Assembly: GCA_008828725.1 (NCBI GenBank)
Contig: MEHQ01002613.1
Location: forward strand, 231,491 to 295,490
Length of the DNA stretch: 64,000 nucleotides
Direction of reading: 5' to 3'
DNA from: Saccharina japonica
Lineage: Eukaryota; Sar; Phaeophyceae; Laminariales; Laminariaceae
Part shown: in pieces, positions 21,791 through 30,815 of the stretch
Position numbering within the stretch: the first letter of the stretch is position 1
Layout: every line of letters starts with the position of its first letter
Position numbers and translations under genes: made by a program
The notes under the pieces: model-generated
What the model was told of the DNA's origin: nothing
Databases searched by the model: none
Seen by the model: the letters and a program-made list of their open reading frames with translations, nothing else

Positions 21791-22602
21791 CTGAGTTTTA
21801 GACTCCGCTCTCCCCAGCCACGCGCCGCGCAGCACCAAGACTGTTGCGCCTGCGCGTCGCTCTTTTCAGCGAGGGTGTCCCCCTCCTTCACCTCCCGGCC
21901 ATGTGGTGGCGGTCGGTTTGAGGTGCGGGAAGGCCGGCACCGAAACCCCGAGATCTCGGTTGAAGCTCGACTCGGCGTTTCCTCGTAATAACGGGGGCCG
22001 CTCCACCCTTTTTCCTTTCGACGAGGAATCGACAAGATTACCTACCTTGTCCCCCTTCCCCGGCAGGTCTACAGGGAGGAAGCCCTCTCCGGTGGACACT
22101 TTGTTGCCAACCACCCGAGCCCCGTTTTTTCAAAGTCGTTTTCTGGGTCTGCAGGCCCCCCTTCGACGTCGTGCACGCTACCCCGCCTGCGAAATGCTCC
22201 TTTGGTTGCAGTGGAGCAGGAGAAACCTGACACTGCCCGACGAGCCCGTGGTGACTCCACGGCCTCCGGTCAGACCAACCGGATGGAATTCCCGTTAAAT
22301 TCGGAAGAATCGCAACTCTCGTCAAGCAGAATGGGCTCAGAGCCCCCTGCCCCCCTTGGTTCCAGAGAGAGAGACCACCGGGCACAGTAAGAGAACCTTC
22401 TGGCCATTTTTCGCCTTCGAGCGATGGTGTCACCGAGCCAGTATACGTGGGATCGGACTCGTCTCGTGCACCAGGGGCCCAGTGTTCTCAGAGAAGTACA
22501 CTGCCGCCCCCCCATACCGCTACAGCGGCCACCGGCGGTTCGGCACCGTCGGTCTTTGACCCTACCCTCGAGTACTCAACGGAGCAGGCGTTGCTGTTCT
22601 AG

Positions 22603-25059
22603 CAACATCCCTCGTATTTTTCCCAGTGGTCCCCTTGGTCCTTTGTCGTTAACGACGTCTCATATTCCTGCGCGGAGCAGTATATGATGGCTGAAAAGGC
22701 TCGCCTTTTTCACGACCACGACGCAGCGGCTCGGATTATGTCCTCGCCGGACCCGCGCGAGCACAAACGCATCGGTCGAGCCGTGCGTAACTTCGACGGC
22801 GCCACCTGGGACCGCGTTCGGGGAGACGCCGTCCTGGCAGGCACTTTTGCCAAGTTCACACAAAACTCGCCAATGAAACAGCATCTTATGAGCACTGGCT
22901 CCAAGCTTTTGGCGGAAGCCAGCCATTTTGACACCGTTTGGGGCATCGGTCTCCGGGCGGACGACCCCGCGGCCCAAGATCCCCGCCGGTGGCAAGGGAA
23001 GAATTTGCTCGGGAAAGCTCTTTCCACCGTCCGCGACACTATTCGCGCAAGCGAGGCCGGGTTGGCACACCCCGTCTCCTCTCATCAATTTTTCACTCCC
23101 TCCTTGTCCGACGGAATTCATGAGATCTCTCCAGCGCCGCCCCGCCCATTGGCGATGGTCCGCGTTTGCCCACGTCCTCCTCCGGAGTTTTCGACCTACT
23201 TTTCTGACGCGCCAGCTGACCACAGCTCCGAGGTCTTGGCAATCTCACCTGTAGTTGACCCCTCCCTCTCGCTGTCAGAACAAGGGCCGTGCCTCGTCGG
23301 GGGCACCATTACCCTCGATGACGCATCTTTTACCACCAAAATCGCCATCCACAGTGGAGCAGGTGCTCTCGCGCCTTTTGGTTGCGTCGCTCTTCTTGAC
23401 ACCGGCTCCCCACAAACCTTCATCAGGCGCGACGTACTAGACCGCATGCTCTCCGTTGGGGCGGCGTCGCCCGCGTGCGAGCAAAAAGGCGTCTCGCGAT
23501 CTTGGAGAGGGTTTGGCGAATCGGCCCCCCTCCAAACTTCGACGAGCATACGTCTGAGCGTCCAGTTTTTCCGAACCGATGAGCCTACGTGCTCCCTCGC
23601 AGTTTGGGCCTGTGTGGTTCCCCCTTCGGTGATGCGGCACGCGGTGCTGCTAGGCCGCGACAGCTGGATGCGTTTTAATCGCCGCTCCTACCGCTCCTTG
23701 CCGCCCCGTGAGCCGGATCTCCGAGTCTTCGGTGAGCTGGAGCTTGTTCACCACGCTTCGTCAGGCGTACCGGCTTACGCCATCGACCCTGTCGCTTCAG
23801 GTGGAGGCTTCCACCTCCGCTACGACGGCGCCACGGGCGCCACCCTGTCCGATGAACCACAGCTACTCGCAGTCAACTTGGTACGCAGCAATGGATCCCC
23901 GGCGCTCACTGGGCACTACCTGGTCGAAATGCTACCCCAGCCCGATTTCCCCCCAGTTGAGGAGCACTTTGTCACCTCCGGACGACAAGTTCTCCCCCTC
24001 GTTGGGGTTGCAGATCTTGAGCCTGGCGACCTCCTCGGCGTCGCCCACGCTCCACTGATGAGCGTCCCATTGGCCGCTCTACAGCACCCCCCTGCGTTAC
24101 CTCAGGTGTCCCCGGTCTCTGCTGTAACGGCGCCACCTTCAGCGCCAGTAACACCCCCGGCCTCGCCGTCGCCGGCCTATCTTGGACGCTTGACACCGGA
24201 ACAACGATCTTCGTTCCTGCGCGTCTGGGCGCGCCTCCCTCAGCATCTGCGAGCAGTGGCGTTTGATCTCCACGGCCCAGACTGGACCCCGGCAGCCATC
24301 GAGCAGCTGGGGGACGTCCTGTGCGAATTTACTGACGTTTTCTCCAAGTCCAAGACGGAGTTTGGTTTCTGCTCCCTGATGTCTTTCGTGATTACAATCC
24401 CGGAAGGTAGCGCGCCGGTCACGTCCAGACCACACCGCATAAATCCCACCATGGCCAAAGAAGTGGAAGCCACTCTAAATCAGTACCATGCGGTAGGGCT
24501 GATTCAGCACTCGACTTCTCCGTATTCGAGCCCGCTGGTGGTCATCCCGAATAAGACTGGAGGCGTTCGGATCACTGTCAACTACAAAAAGCTCAACCAG
24601 ATCAGCCCGCTCAGCCAGCTGCCCATCCCCCGTGTGGACCAAGTCCTCGACTCTTTGGGGAAAGGCCGGGTGTTTTCCCTATTTGATTTGGTTTCTTCGT
24701 TCCACCAGATCACCGCACACAAGGACACTGTGCCTCTTACAGCTTTTTGCACTCCCACGGGCCTCTATGAGTGGCTCGTCATGCCCCAAGGCAGCAGTGC
24801 TTCGCCGGGCTGGTTCGTCAAAGTGATCAACGAAGTTATCAAGGGATTGGGGCAAGTGGCGGCCTACCTTGACGACGTGATTGTCTTCGACTCCGACCCG
24901 GTGTCCCACGTCAAGACGATACGGGCTTTCTTCGAGCGGCTGCGTAAGCATAACCTCAAGTTCGTCTTCACGCCACCGATGGAGGTCATCGTACGCGAGA
25001 TTCTCGCTGAACTCGCCACCCCCCCCCCATTTTGGTCTTCCCCGACTGGGAGGCTGTAG
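22603..25059 (+). pseudogene. pol: Retrotransposon pol frame 1: NADAR, aspartic protease and reverse transcriptase
   Basis: The open frame runs from just after TAG 22600 to a stop at 25057-25059. The first ~145 codons are a NADAR domain. Next come a linker and a retropepsin-type active site 'ALLDTGSPQTFIRRDVL' at about 23390-23440. The RT fingers and palm follow: 'YSSPLVVIPNKTGGVRITVN', 'FSLFDLVSSFHQI', 'LVMPQGSSASPGWF' and the catalytic 'AAYLDDVIVF' at about 24858-24890. The palm runs directly from 'RLRKHNLKF' into 'VFTPPMEVIVREILAEL', which in relatives lies just before RNase H. The RT thumb/connection (roughly 80 residues) is therefore deleted in frame. An eight-to-ten-base C run at about 25020 then shifts out of the RNase H frame. 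The first Met is at 22684, but the NADAR fold starts upstream of it, so initiation there would truncate the domain. Confidence 0.85.
22612..23050 (+). other. NADAR (YbiA/DUF1768-type) domain within pol
   Basis: NADAR domains cleave N-glycosidic bonds of ribosylated compounds. YbiA acts on riboflavin-pathway intermediates, and relatives remove ADP-ribose from guanine. Diagnostic blocks seen here: 'YFSQWSPWSF', then 'YSCAEQYMMAEKARLFHD' with the conserved Glu and Lys, then 'IGRAVRNFDGATWDRVR', 'KFTQNSPMKQHLMSTG', 'LAEASHFDTVWGIGL' and 'WQGKNLLGKALSTVR'. All expected blocks are present in the right order and spacing, with no internal stop, so the fold is complete even though the rest of the element is broken. 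Its role in the retrotransposon is unknown. Acting on NAD-derived signals or host ADP-ribosylation defences is inference only. Confidence 0.9.
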
Positions 25060-25826
25060 CCGACGGCTCCCGCCCCTTCCGCATATACTGTGATGCCAGC
25101 ATCGACGGTTTTGGTGCCGCCCTCGAACAAGAACAGCCTGCCCGCTCTGTGCGTCCCATCGCCTACATCAGCCGGGGCACCCTCGACTCCGAGAGGCACT
25201 GGACACCTCTGGACTTGGAAGCGGGCAGCATCGTCTGGGCCATCAAGCGACTTCGAGGATACCTGTGGGGTATGAAGTTCCTCATTTTTTCGGACCACAA
25301 GGTTCTCGAGAGCATCGGCAAGGTAGGAGCCCATAACCCTCGCGTACAGCGATGGCTTGAGTTCCTCACCGCGTTCGACTTCAAACTCAAGTACCGCAAG
25401 GGCAGCGCCAACGGAAATGCTGACTTTCTGTCCCGCTTGCCGGAACCAGCCACAGAACACGACAGGAGTGGGTCTTTCAGCCTCACCCCTGCCGAGGACG
25501 ATGACATCTTCCTCATCCGAGCCTGCGGGCTCGTCACCCGATCTTCACCAACCCCTGGCGTCAGCTTGGGTGGGCTGGTGCCCGAGCCCCATAGTGGGGT
25601 TTTGGGTGAGCTACCCTTTACCTCCTCAGATTTTTGCGATTTTCGCGCACACGGGCCACGTATGAGGATTGACGACCTCTCTGCTCCTTCGTGGAGATTC
25701 GTCGCTCGTGCATATGCTTCCGTCGCCACGGTCAACAGCCGTGACGCCCGTGGGGAATTTTCACCTGTCGCCGGTTTTTGCCGTACCCTTAGAGGGCGGT
25801 ACGGGCTCTGCAGCAGCCCCCGCTGA
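25032..25826 (+). pseudogene. pol: Retrotransposon RNase H domain and start of linker (frame 3)
   Basis: After the C-run frameshift the reading continues in frame 3 with 'FRIYCDASIDGFGAALEQ' (catalytic Asp about 25092), 'LDLEAGSIVWAIKRLRGYLW' (Glu about 25218) and 'FSDHKVLE' (Asp about 25293). 'FKLKYRKGSANGNADFLSR' follows, which is the standard end of Ty3/Gypsy RNase H. RNase H degrades the RNA strand during reverse transcription. All the acidic residues I can place are intact. The frame then enters a low-complexity linker and is superseded by frame 1 before 25826. Confidence 0.85.
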
Positions 25827-27078
25827 GGTGATAACGTTCGCCCAGCATGCTCCTCCCCCGACGAGCACTCCACAGGGAGCTGATTCCGCCGCGATCACAG
25901 ATCCGGCCGCGTCCGCCCCTCCGCCGCGCGACAAACCGGCGCCTCTGACGGTTTTGCCGCCCTCGGGCCGCATTTCCACCAGGACGCGTCGAAGAACAGC
26001 CGCTGCCACGGGCGTCGCACCGCCTGCAGTTTACTATGATTTTGGGCATGGCGGGACCCCTCAACCAGTTGCCCGGCGGGCTACCCCCCCGCCGAGAGCT
26101 CCCCGGCCACGACCGCCTTCGGTCGTCGTCATGGCCCCCGCTTTGGCCGCCTCGCCTGTCCCGACGGTACCCATTCCGTCCGACCGCGACTGCGCCGAGC
26201 CTGAGGGGACTCCTCTTTTAAGACTTCCCACGCCCGCTGGCATACCGTCTGTCGCAGAGACGGACTTGGATGCCCTCAGCGCAGCTGCCGAACTACAGTT
26301 CGGTGATTCCGCAGCGTGCTACCCGCAAGCCGACTGGGCCCGGGAGCAACAAGCCGAGCCCGCGTGCCACGCCGCCGTACGCTACATCATTCTCGGCCGG
26401 CCTGACGCCTTGCCAGCCGACTTTGTGTCCTGAACTCCCTCACACCAACGCCCCTCCTTCTCGGAGGTGCAGGAACTGGCTGGTAAAGGACAACTGCACA
26501 CAACCGACGACGGGCTCGTCCTCCTTGTTCGACGGCCGTCTCCACCATTAGCGTCTGACGCCACGCGTTCGGTGGGCCGAACAGCCTGCTTGTTGCACTA
26601 CAAGCCCCTGCGCATTTACGTGCCGCTGCTCATGCGCCCCTGGGTCATGCAGGCCTGCCATTCCACAGCTTCCTGCCACCTGGGAATCGCGCGCACCCTG
26701 CGTATGCTCGAACGTTTCTACTGGTGGATCGGTATGAACATCTGCACCAGGTGGTGGCTACGCCACTGCTTAAAGTGCCAAGCGCGCAAAACCTCGCGGC
26801 TAACGGTCCGGTGGCCCGTCATATCGATGCCCCTGCCTGAAGGGCCCGGCATAGCTGTCAGCGTCGACTACTTCGGCCCCCTTCCGACCACACCCCGGGG
26901 CAACACTTACATCTTGCTCTCCACTCACCGCTTCAGTCGCCGCGCTGACATGTTCGCCTTCAGTCGCCGCGCTGACATGTTCGCCGTCACCGCCGCCGAA
27001 TTCACCGCTGAGGGCACGGCCAACATCCTCATCAACAAGTATATCCCCCTCTGGGGATGCCCCCGTAGCATACTCTAG
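25669..27078 (+). pseudogene. pol: Retrotransposon Pro-rich linker and integrase N-terminal/core part (frame 1)
   Basis: A Pro/Ala-rich linker (about 25780-26420) is interrupted by TGA 26431-26433 and continues in the same frame. The zinc-binding HHCC module includes 'HSTASCHLGIARTLRM' and 'WLRHCLKCQARKT' (about 26650-26790). The core starts 'AVSVDYFGPLPTTPRGN', with the first catalytic Asp at about 26866. An exact 27-bp duplication (26931-26984) repeats 'FSRRADMFA'. A TAG at 27076 falls one codon before the second catalytic Asp (27079). Integrase inserts the cDNA into the genome; this copy is dead as read. Confidence 0.85.
26931..26984 (+). repeat. Exact 27-bp tandem duplication in the integrase core
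   Basis: 'cttcagtcgccgcgctgaca' plus 'tgttcgc' is present twice back to back (26931-26957 and 26958-26984). It adds nine residues in frame after the first strand of the RNase-H-like integrase core. Confidence 0.97.
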
Positions 27079-28166
27079 GACAACGGCCTCCAGTTCTGCT
27101 CGAAGCTTTCGCACGTCGTCTACTGTATCATCTTCTCGGAGTTCGAAAAATCGCCACGAGCTCCTACCACCCTAACGGCAACGGTGGGGTGGAACGCGTG
27201 AACCACACGATGGCGCAGATGTTGGCGATGGTCGTCAACGAGCTCTAGAATAACTGGGATGAACAGCTCCCCCACGTCGAATTTGCGTACAACAATTCGG
27301 TCAGCGCCGCCACGGGTTTGGCTCCCAACGAGGTCCACATGGGTCGGCTCCCTCGCCTTCCTCTCACGATGTTTGAGCGCGCAGGCATCGCCGGCCACCA
27401 GAGTTTGGCCCGCGACCACCTCGCGTACTGCGACTTGGCGACGGACCGCCAGCAGCGCGCGTACGACATCGTTCGTGAACACCACGCCCTCACGGTTGCT
27501 CGCGTGAACCGGCGCAACTCCGCCCTCTCCGACGCCTTGAGTCCTGTCCCCAAAGCCATCACTGGCGGCTGGGCGTGGGTGTACAATACGGCAGCCACCA
27601 TTCGTCAGGGAGCCAAGACAGACACGGACGCCAAGGTCCTCAAGGCCAAGCTGTCGCTGAACTGGACGGGGCCCTACAAAGTCCTTGCAGTTGGACCTTG
27701 CTCCTCCGCGGACACCCCAGACAAATCCCCCCTCGGGGCTAAGCTCCTATATCTGGACCTACCCTCCGACATGCCCGGCGCTGATGCTCGCAAGCGCGTG
27801 CTGGTACAACGCTGCGAGCCCTGTGCCAACCCCCACGACCACGGCGACATGCCGAAGTATCTGCCTGCGGGGTTGACGCAATACGTCCTCAACAGCTTCT
27901 TCAAGAAATCCTCCCCTTACCACGTCACCGAGGACGACGTTTCCACTCCTCTCCAAGGTCTCGAAGTGGAGAAAATTACGGGACACCAGTCGGTTCGGGG
28001 CAGAGGTGGTGTCATCGCGGTGATGTACAAGACGCACTGGACGGGACTGTCTCGCCCGTCTTGGGAACGGGAAATGGATATCCGACACGCTCGCCGGGAA
28101 AGTTGCGATACTGGGCCGGCACCCCAAACCAGCACCGCCAAACCAACCGCCTGTACCGTCGAATGA
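27079..28166 (+). pseudogene. pol: Retrotransposon integrase C-terminal half and chromodomain
   Basis: It begins with the catalytic 'DNGLQF' in frame 1, then moves to frame 3, where 'SSYHPNGNGGVERVNHTMAQ' holds the catalytic Glu (about 27192). The Asp-Glu distance is 113 bases against 108 for DX35E, so five bases were gained. A TAG at 27246 replaces a position normally Gln ('NEL-stop-NNWDEQLPHVEFAYNNS'). Beyond this are the integrase C-terminal SH3-like region 'LNWTGPYKVL' and a chromodomain-like 'LEVEKITGHQ...VMYKTHWTGLSRPSWEREMDI' (about 27955-28085). Chromodomains in chromoviruses direct integration towards marked chromatin. The frame ends at TGA 28164-28166. Confidence 0.8.
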
Positions 28167-28550
28167 GGATTGGCGCTGCCCAACGGGAGCTTTCTCGGAG
28201 TAACGGCGAACGGTTCCTGGCCCCCGGCTATAGTTGTGTACCGCACGCCGAATGGCTTCACCGGTACAGTGACCGTGCTTCCCAACGGGGCCCACTTCTG
28301 GTACAAGGGCGACGACGGTCTGTGGTGGCTCGGGAAAATAAGCGCGACTACACCAACGGACGGAGTTTACTTCGTTCGAGTTTTGGATGACCCAGGACCG
28401 ATTGAGCTTCCTCTTTCTCCGGCGCGCTACACGACTTCAACAGGAGCAGCACGAGGCTCTTGGTGTCTACAAGTACACTTAGCTAGCGCGTTTACGCGGG
28501 GGGTCCAGCGTAACGTAGATGAATCACGAGGCGCAGCAGTGGACAGCTGA
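28167..28550 (+). pseudogene. Tudor/SH3-like C-terminal module of the retrotransposon
   Basis: It is in the same frame as the chromodomain, directly after TGA 28164. The core reads 'HFWYKGDDGLWWLGKISA' followed by 'DGVYFVRVLDDPGPIELPLS'. The Trp/Tyr-rich strand pattern and 'FVRVLDDPG' turn look like a Tudor- or Agenet-type SH3 barrel, a class that reads histone tails. The assignment is by pattern only. The read-through from the preceding ORF suggests that both were once one protein. Confidence 0.5.
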
Positions 28551-29168
28551 ATTTTTCGCGTCGCCGCTGCGCTCGATTCTCCTCTCATGCTGTTTCAGGG
28601 GATTGGGGCGGAACCTCTTTGTAGTTTGTATTTGCGACGTTTTCCGAGTTTTCGGTTCGGATGGTTTTTCTTCTCAGTATCGCCTACCACTTTCTGATAT
28701 TTTTCTGGGGCGGTTTTGGGGGTAGTTTTAGCGTAATTCGTCCTGCCGACCCCCCCCTGCTCAATGCCGGGGCGGGTCTGGATAATCGAGCCACTAACTT
28801 GGGGCTCAGGACACGCTTTCTGAATGTTTTGGGCCGGGTTTCGGGGACGTTTTTAAGTGTCTAGTCATCCAGTTTTATCAGTTCTACCGAGCCCCCGCTC
28901 TCGAGCTGGGGGGGCAGTTCATGTACAACGACTGCAGGATTTCGGTTCCAACGTTTCTTCTTTTTTGACGTTCCTTGCCCGGCTTCGTAGCCTTGCCGTT
29001 CAGAGGTGTGGGAGTGGGTTTTGAGGAGCCGCATCTTCTACTCATGTTTTAGTTCGTGGAATCGGGGTTTCCACGAATTCCTCATATTTCTGCATATACG
29101 GCTCATCAGAGTGGGCTAGTGTTATGGTACTGCTGGTATGATGTGGAAATGTTTGGTAAATACCTGGT
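28551..29168 (+). other. Retrotransposon 3' untranslated region, possibly including the start of the 3' LTR
   Basis: No protein is recognised. A G-rich tract 'gagctgggggggcag' at about 28902-28917 is a candidate polypurine primer site. It is followed by 'tgtacaacgactgcag', which could be the true LTR start (TG...CA), making the LTR ~490 bp, half of which is missing at the 5' end. Confidence 0.4.
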
Positions 29169-29411
29169 ATCAGGTATAAGAACCGTATTGGTAGTACTTA
29201 GGAGGCGCATCTTATGTGGGAACCGGGGATGGTTCCCAGATGGTTTTTGGCCATCTCACCTGCCTTTTCAGTCGTTCGTCACGGAAAGGAATAAAGCTGC
29301 TCTTCTTCTAACCCTAAGCAAACAACACACACACGTGAGTACCAACGACTACCCGTTCCGTAGGCTGACCTGGCTAGGGATACCCTATCCTCGTACACTA
29401 GTCTTATCACA
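29169..29411 (+). mobile_element. 3' LTR segment of the Ty3/Gypsy element
   Basis: Matches 16962-17200 along its length, starting 'atcaggtataagaaccgtat' and ending 'actagtcttatcaca'. The differences are about a dozen substitutions and one 4-bp expansion of an 'ac' run. It may extend left to about 28921. Confidence 0.75.
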
Positions 29412-29506
29412 ATAGGATGTTTCTTGGAGCGTAACAGGCAACGTTAGGCGAAACCTAAACGAATCATAACGGAAAAGCACAGATACTCCAGAAACATTAA
29501 GAGCAG

Positions 29507-29745
29507 AACAGATGTGTGTGTGTTCTTAACGTTAAACTTTCCTTTTTACCCGTCGACATCCAGCACACCCAGTGTCCGTGCCGATTATTCATCCTAGAGA
29601 GGTACGCGAACCAGTTATGTGGTCACAAAACTACGACACAGATATATTACGCTGCAGTTCAGTAAAGCAGAGCAGACAATGCAATGCCATATATTCGACA
29701 GGCAAGACTTACTGTGCCAGCAATCTAGGTGGATGAAAGAGAAAC
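29507..29745 (-). mobile_element. LINE-tail repeat, copy 1
   Basis: The reversed tail begins with a GT run, then 'cattaa..ttcc...cccgtcgacatccagcacac'. It is the same ~240-bp family as 30127-30360, 35607-35828 and 40125-40348. Member 43665-43807 is joined to LINE pol remains, which identifies the family as a LINE 3' end. Confidence 0.65.
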
Positions 29746-29794
29746 ATAGTACAAAAAAAAAGAGAAAAATCGAAAAATAAAACATTAGGAGACG

Positions 29795-30126
29795 TTTTTT
29801 TTTGTTTTTTTGTCCATCCCATGTATTATCTTCGCCCTCCCTTTCTCTCTCCTTCCTGGTCGTAACTCAGATCCGGGGTCACAAAGCAGGCTCTTCTCCC
29901 TCCTCCCCCACTACGGTTCTTGCCTTGCATTTTTATCGCGAAAGGATTTCAGCACTTTCTTCCCTCGTCAACTTTCATCGATTGGTTCTTACCCACGCTA
30001 TATATGCGCTCTCGACAGTTGGTGTCATTTGAGAATAACAATCTCCATACGAGGAGCCTCGAACCCCCGACCTCCAACGCTAACAGGCTTCGTGGCTCCC
30101 TGTTAGACCACCGGCGCGACCGGCTT
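29795..30126 (-). mobile_element. tRNA-derived SINE, copy 1
   Basis: The poly(A) tail appears as T-rich 29795-29812. The body has the family core 'gtcgtaactcagatccgggg' (here complement), and the tRNA-like head ends 'gttagaccaccggcgcgacc'. The head contains box A- and box B-like promoter words for RNA polymerase III. Confidence 0.7.
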
Positions 30127-30360
30127 ACGGTGTGTGTGTGTTCTTCACATTAAAACTTCCTTTCTACCCGTCGACATCCAGCACACCCAGTGTCCGTGCC
30201 GATTCTTCATCCTAAAAAGGTACCAGTTATGTGGTCACAAACCTACGACACAGAGATACTATACGCTCAGTGCAGTAAGCAGAGCAGACAATGCAATGCC
30301 ATATACGACAGGCAAGACCTACCCTGCTAGCAATCCAGGTGCATGCGAGAGAAAAAGAGA
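30127..30360 (-). mobile_element. LINE-tail repeat, copy 2
   Basis: Begins with the microsatellite 'gtgtgtgtgttcttcacatt' and runs through 'tacccgtcgacatccagcac' to 'ctgctagcaatccaggtgca'. It directly abuts the SINE head at 30126. Confidence 0.7.
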
Positions 30361-30815
30361 AAAATCAAAAAAATCAAAAAAAGCGAACAGGAACAATAAT
30401 AAAAAGTAAACATACTGAAGCAAATCAACAATCAAGCAACCAAACAAAAGCATGACAAAATAAAAGAAAGATGCGACACCAATAAACAAACACAAACGAA
30501 ATGAAACGAAATGAAATGGACAAAAAAACAGCGCCAACAGAGCAAGACTAAGAACGACAGGAAAGGACAGGCAGCCGGAGCACACCAAAAACACCTTCCA
30601 GCCAGCCGAGGCAGGTTTGTGCCCGTAGTACAGGCAGGTTCTACCAGCTAATCGGTCTGGTACTGGTACCTACTCTGTTTGCCGTCTCTTTCCTGCTTTC
30701 GTCCGCCGTGGTTTCCGTACGAACCCCCCCACCCTCCGTTTCCATTCCCTTGGACGCCACCCATACAACGGATACATGGCACTTCCAACTCAGTTCCTTT
30801 TCGTTCTCGTGTCAC

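Larger units (their letters stand above)
17201..22602 (+). pseudogene. Leader and gag-like region of the retrotransposon, largely unrecognised
   Basis: 5.4 kb between the LTR and pol. Several overlapping Pro/Ala/Ser/Gln-rich open frames occur (17286-17696, 17440-18183, 18243-18815, 21903-22298), with no capsid or zinc-knuckle motif that I can recognise. The frame that leads into pol is open from about 22259 to a TAG at 22600. It reads as a Pro/Ser/Arg-rich segment including 'ATLVKQNGLRAPCPPW', which may be the gag end. Tandem duplications occur at 17998-18157 (80 bp x2), 19156-19589 (217 bp x2) and about 21455-21790 (60-65 bp, five units). The expansion and frame breaks suggest decay. Confidence 0.45.
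16962..29411 (+). mobile_element. Degenerate Ty3/Gypsy (chromovirus-like) retrotransposon with a NADAR domain
   Basis: About 12.4 kb between LTR copies. The order is 5' LTR, a long leader/gag-like region, NADAR, aspartic protease, reverse transcriptase, RNase H, Pro-rich linker, integrase, chromodomain, Tudor-like domain and 3' LTR. Integrase after RNase H is the Ty3/Gypsy order. Defects seen: in-frame TAG at 22600, 27076 and 27246; in-frame TGA at 26431 and 28164; a C-run frameshift near 25020; another shift in 25670-25826; five extra bases between the integrase catalytic Asp and Glu near 27130; and a missing RT thumb. It cannot make a complete polyprotein unless stops are bypassed. Its GC-rich coding DNA contrasts with the AT-richer flanks. 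Confidence 0.85.
29412..30807. other. Repeat-filled intergenic DNA
   Basis: It holds LINE-tail copies at 29507-29745 and 30127-30360 (both reversed) and a reversed tRNA-SINE between them (29795-30126). An A-rich stretch at 30355-30580 and CT-rich DNA to 30800 follow. No gene is seen. Confidence 0.6.

Noticed and set aside
22600..27248. UAG reassigned to Gln in this genome
   Set aside because: RRP15 ends naturally at a TAG right after its conserved acidic tail, so UAG acts as a stop; decay or local read-through is simpler.
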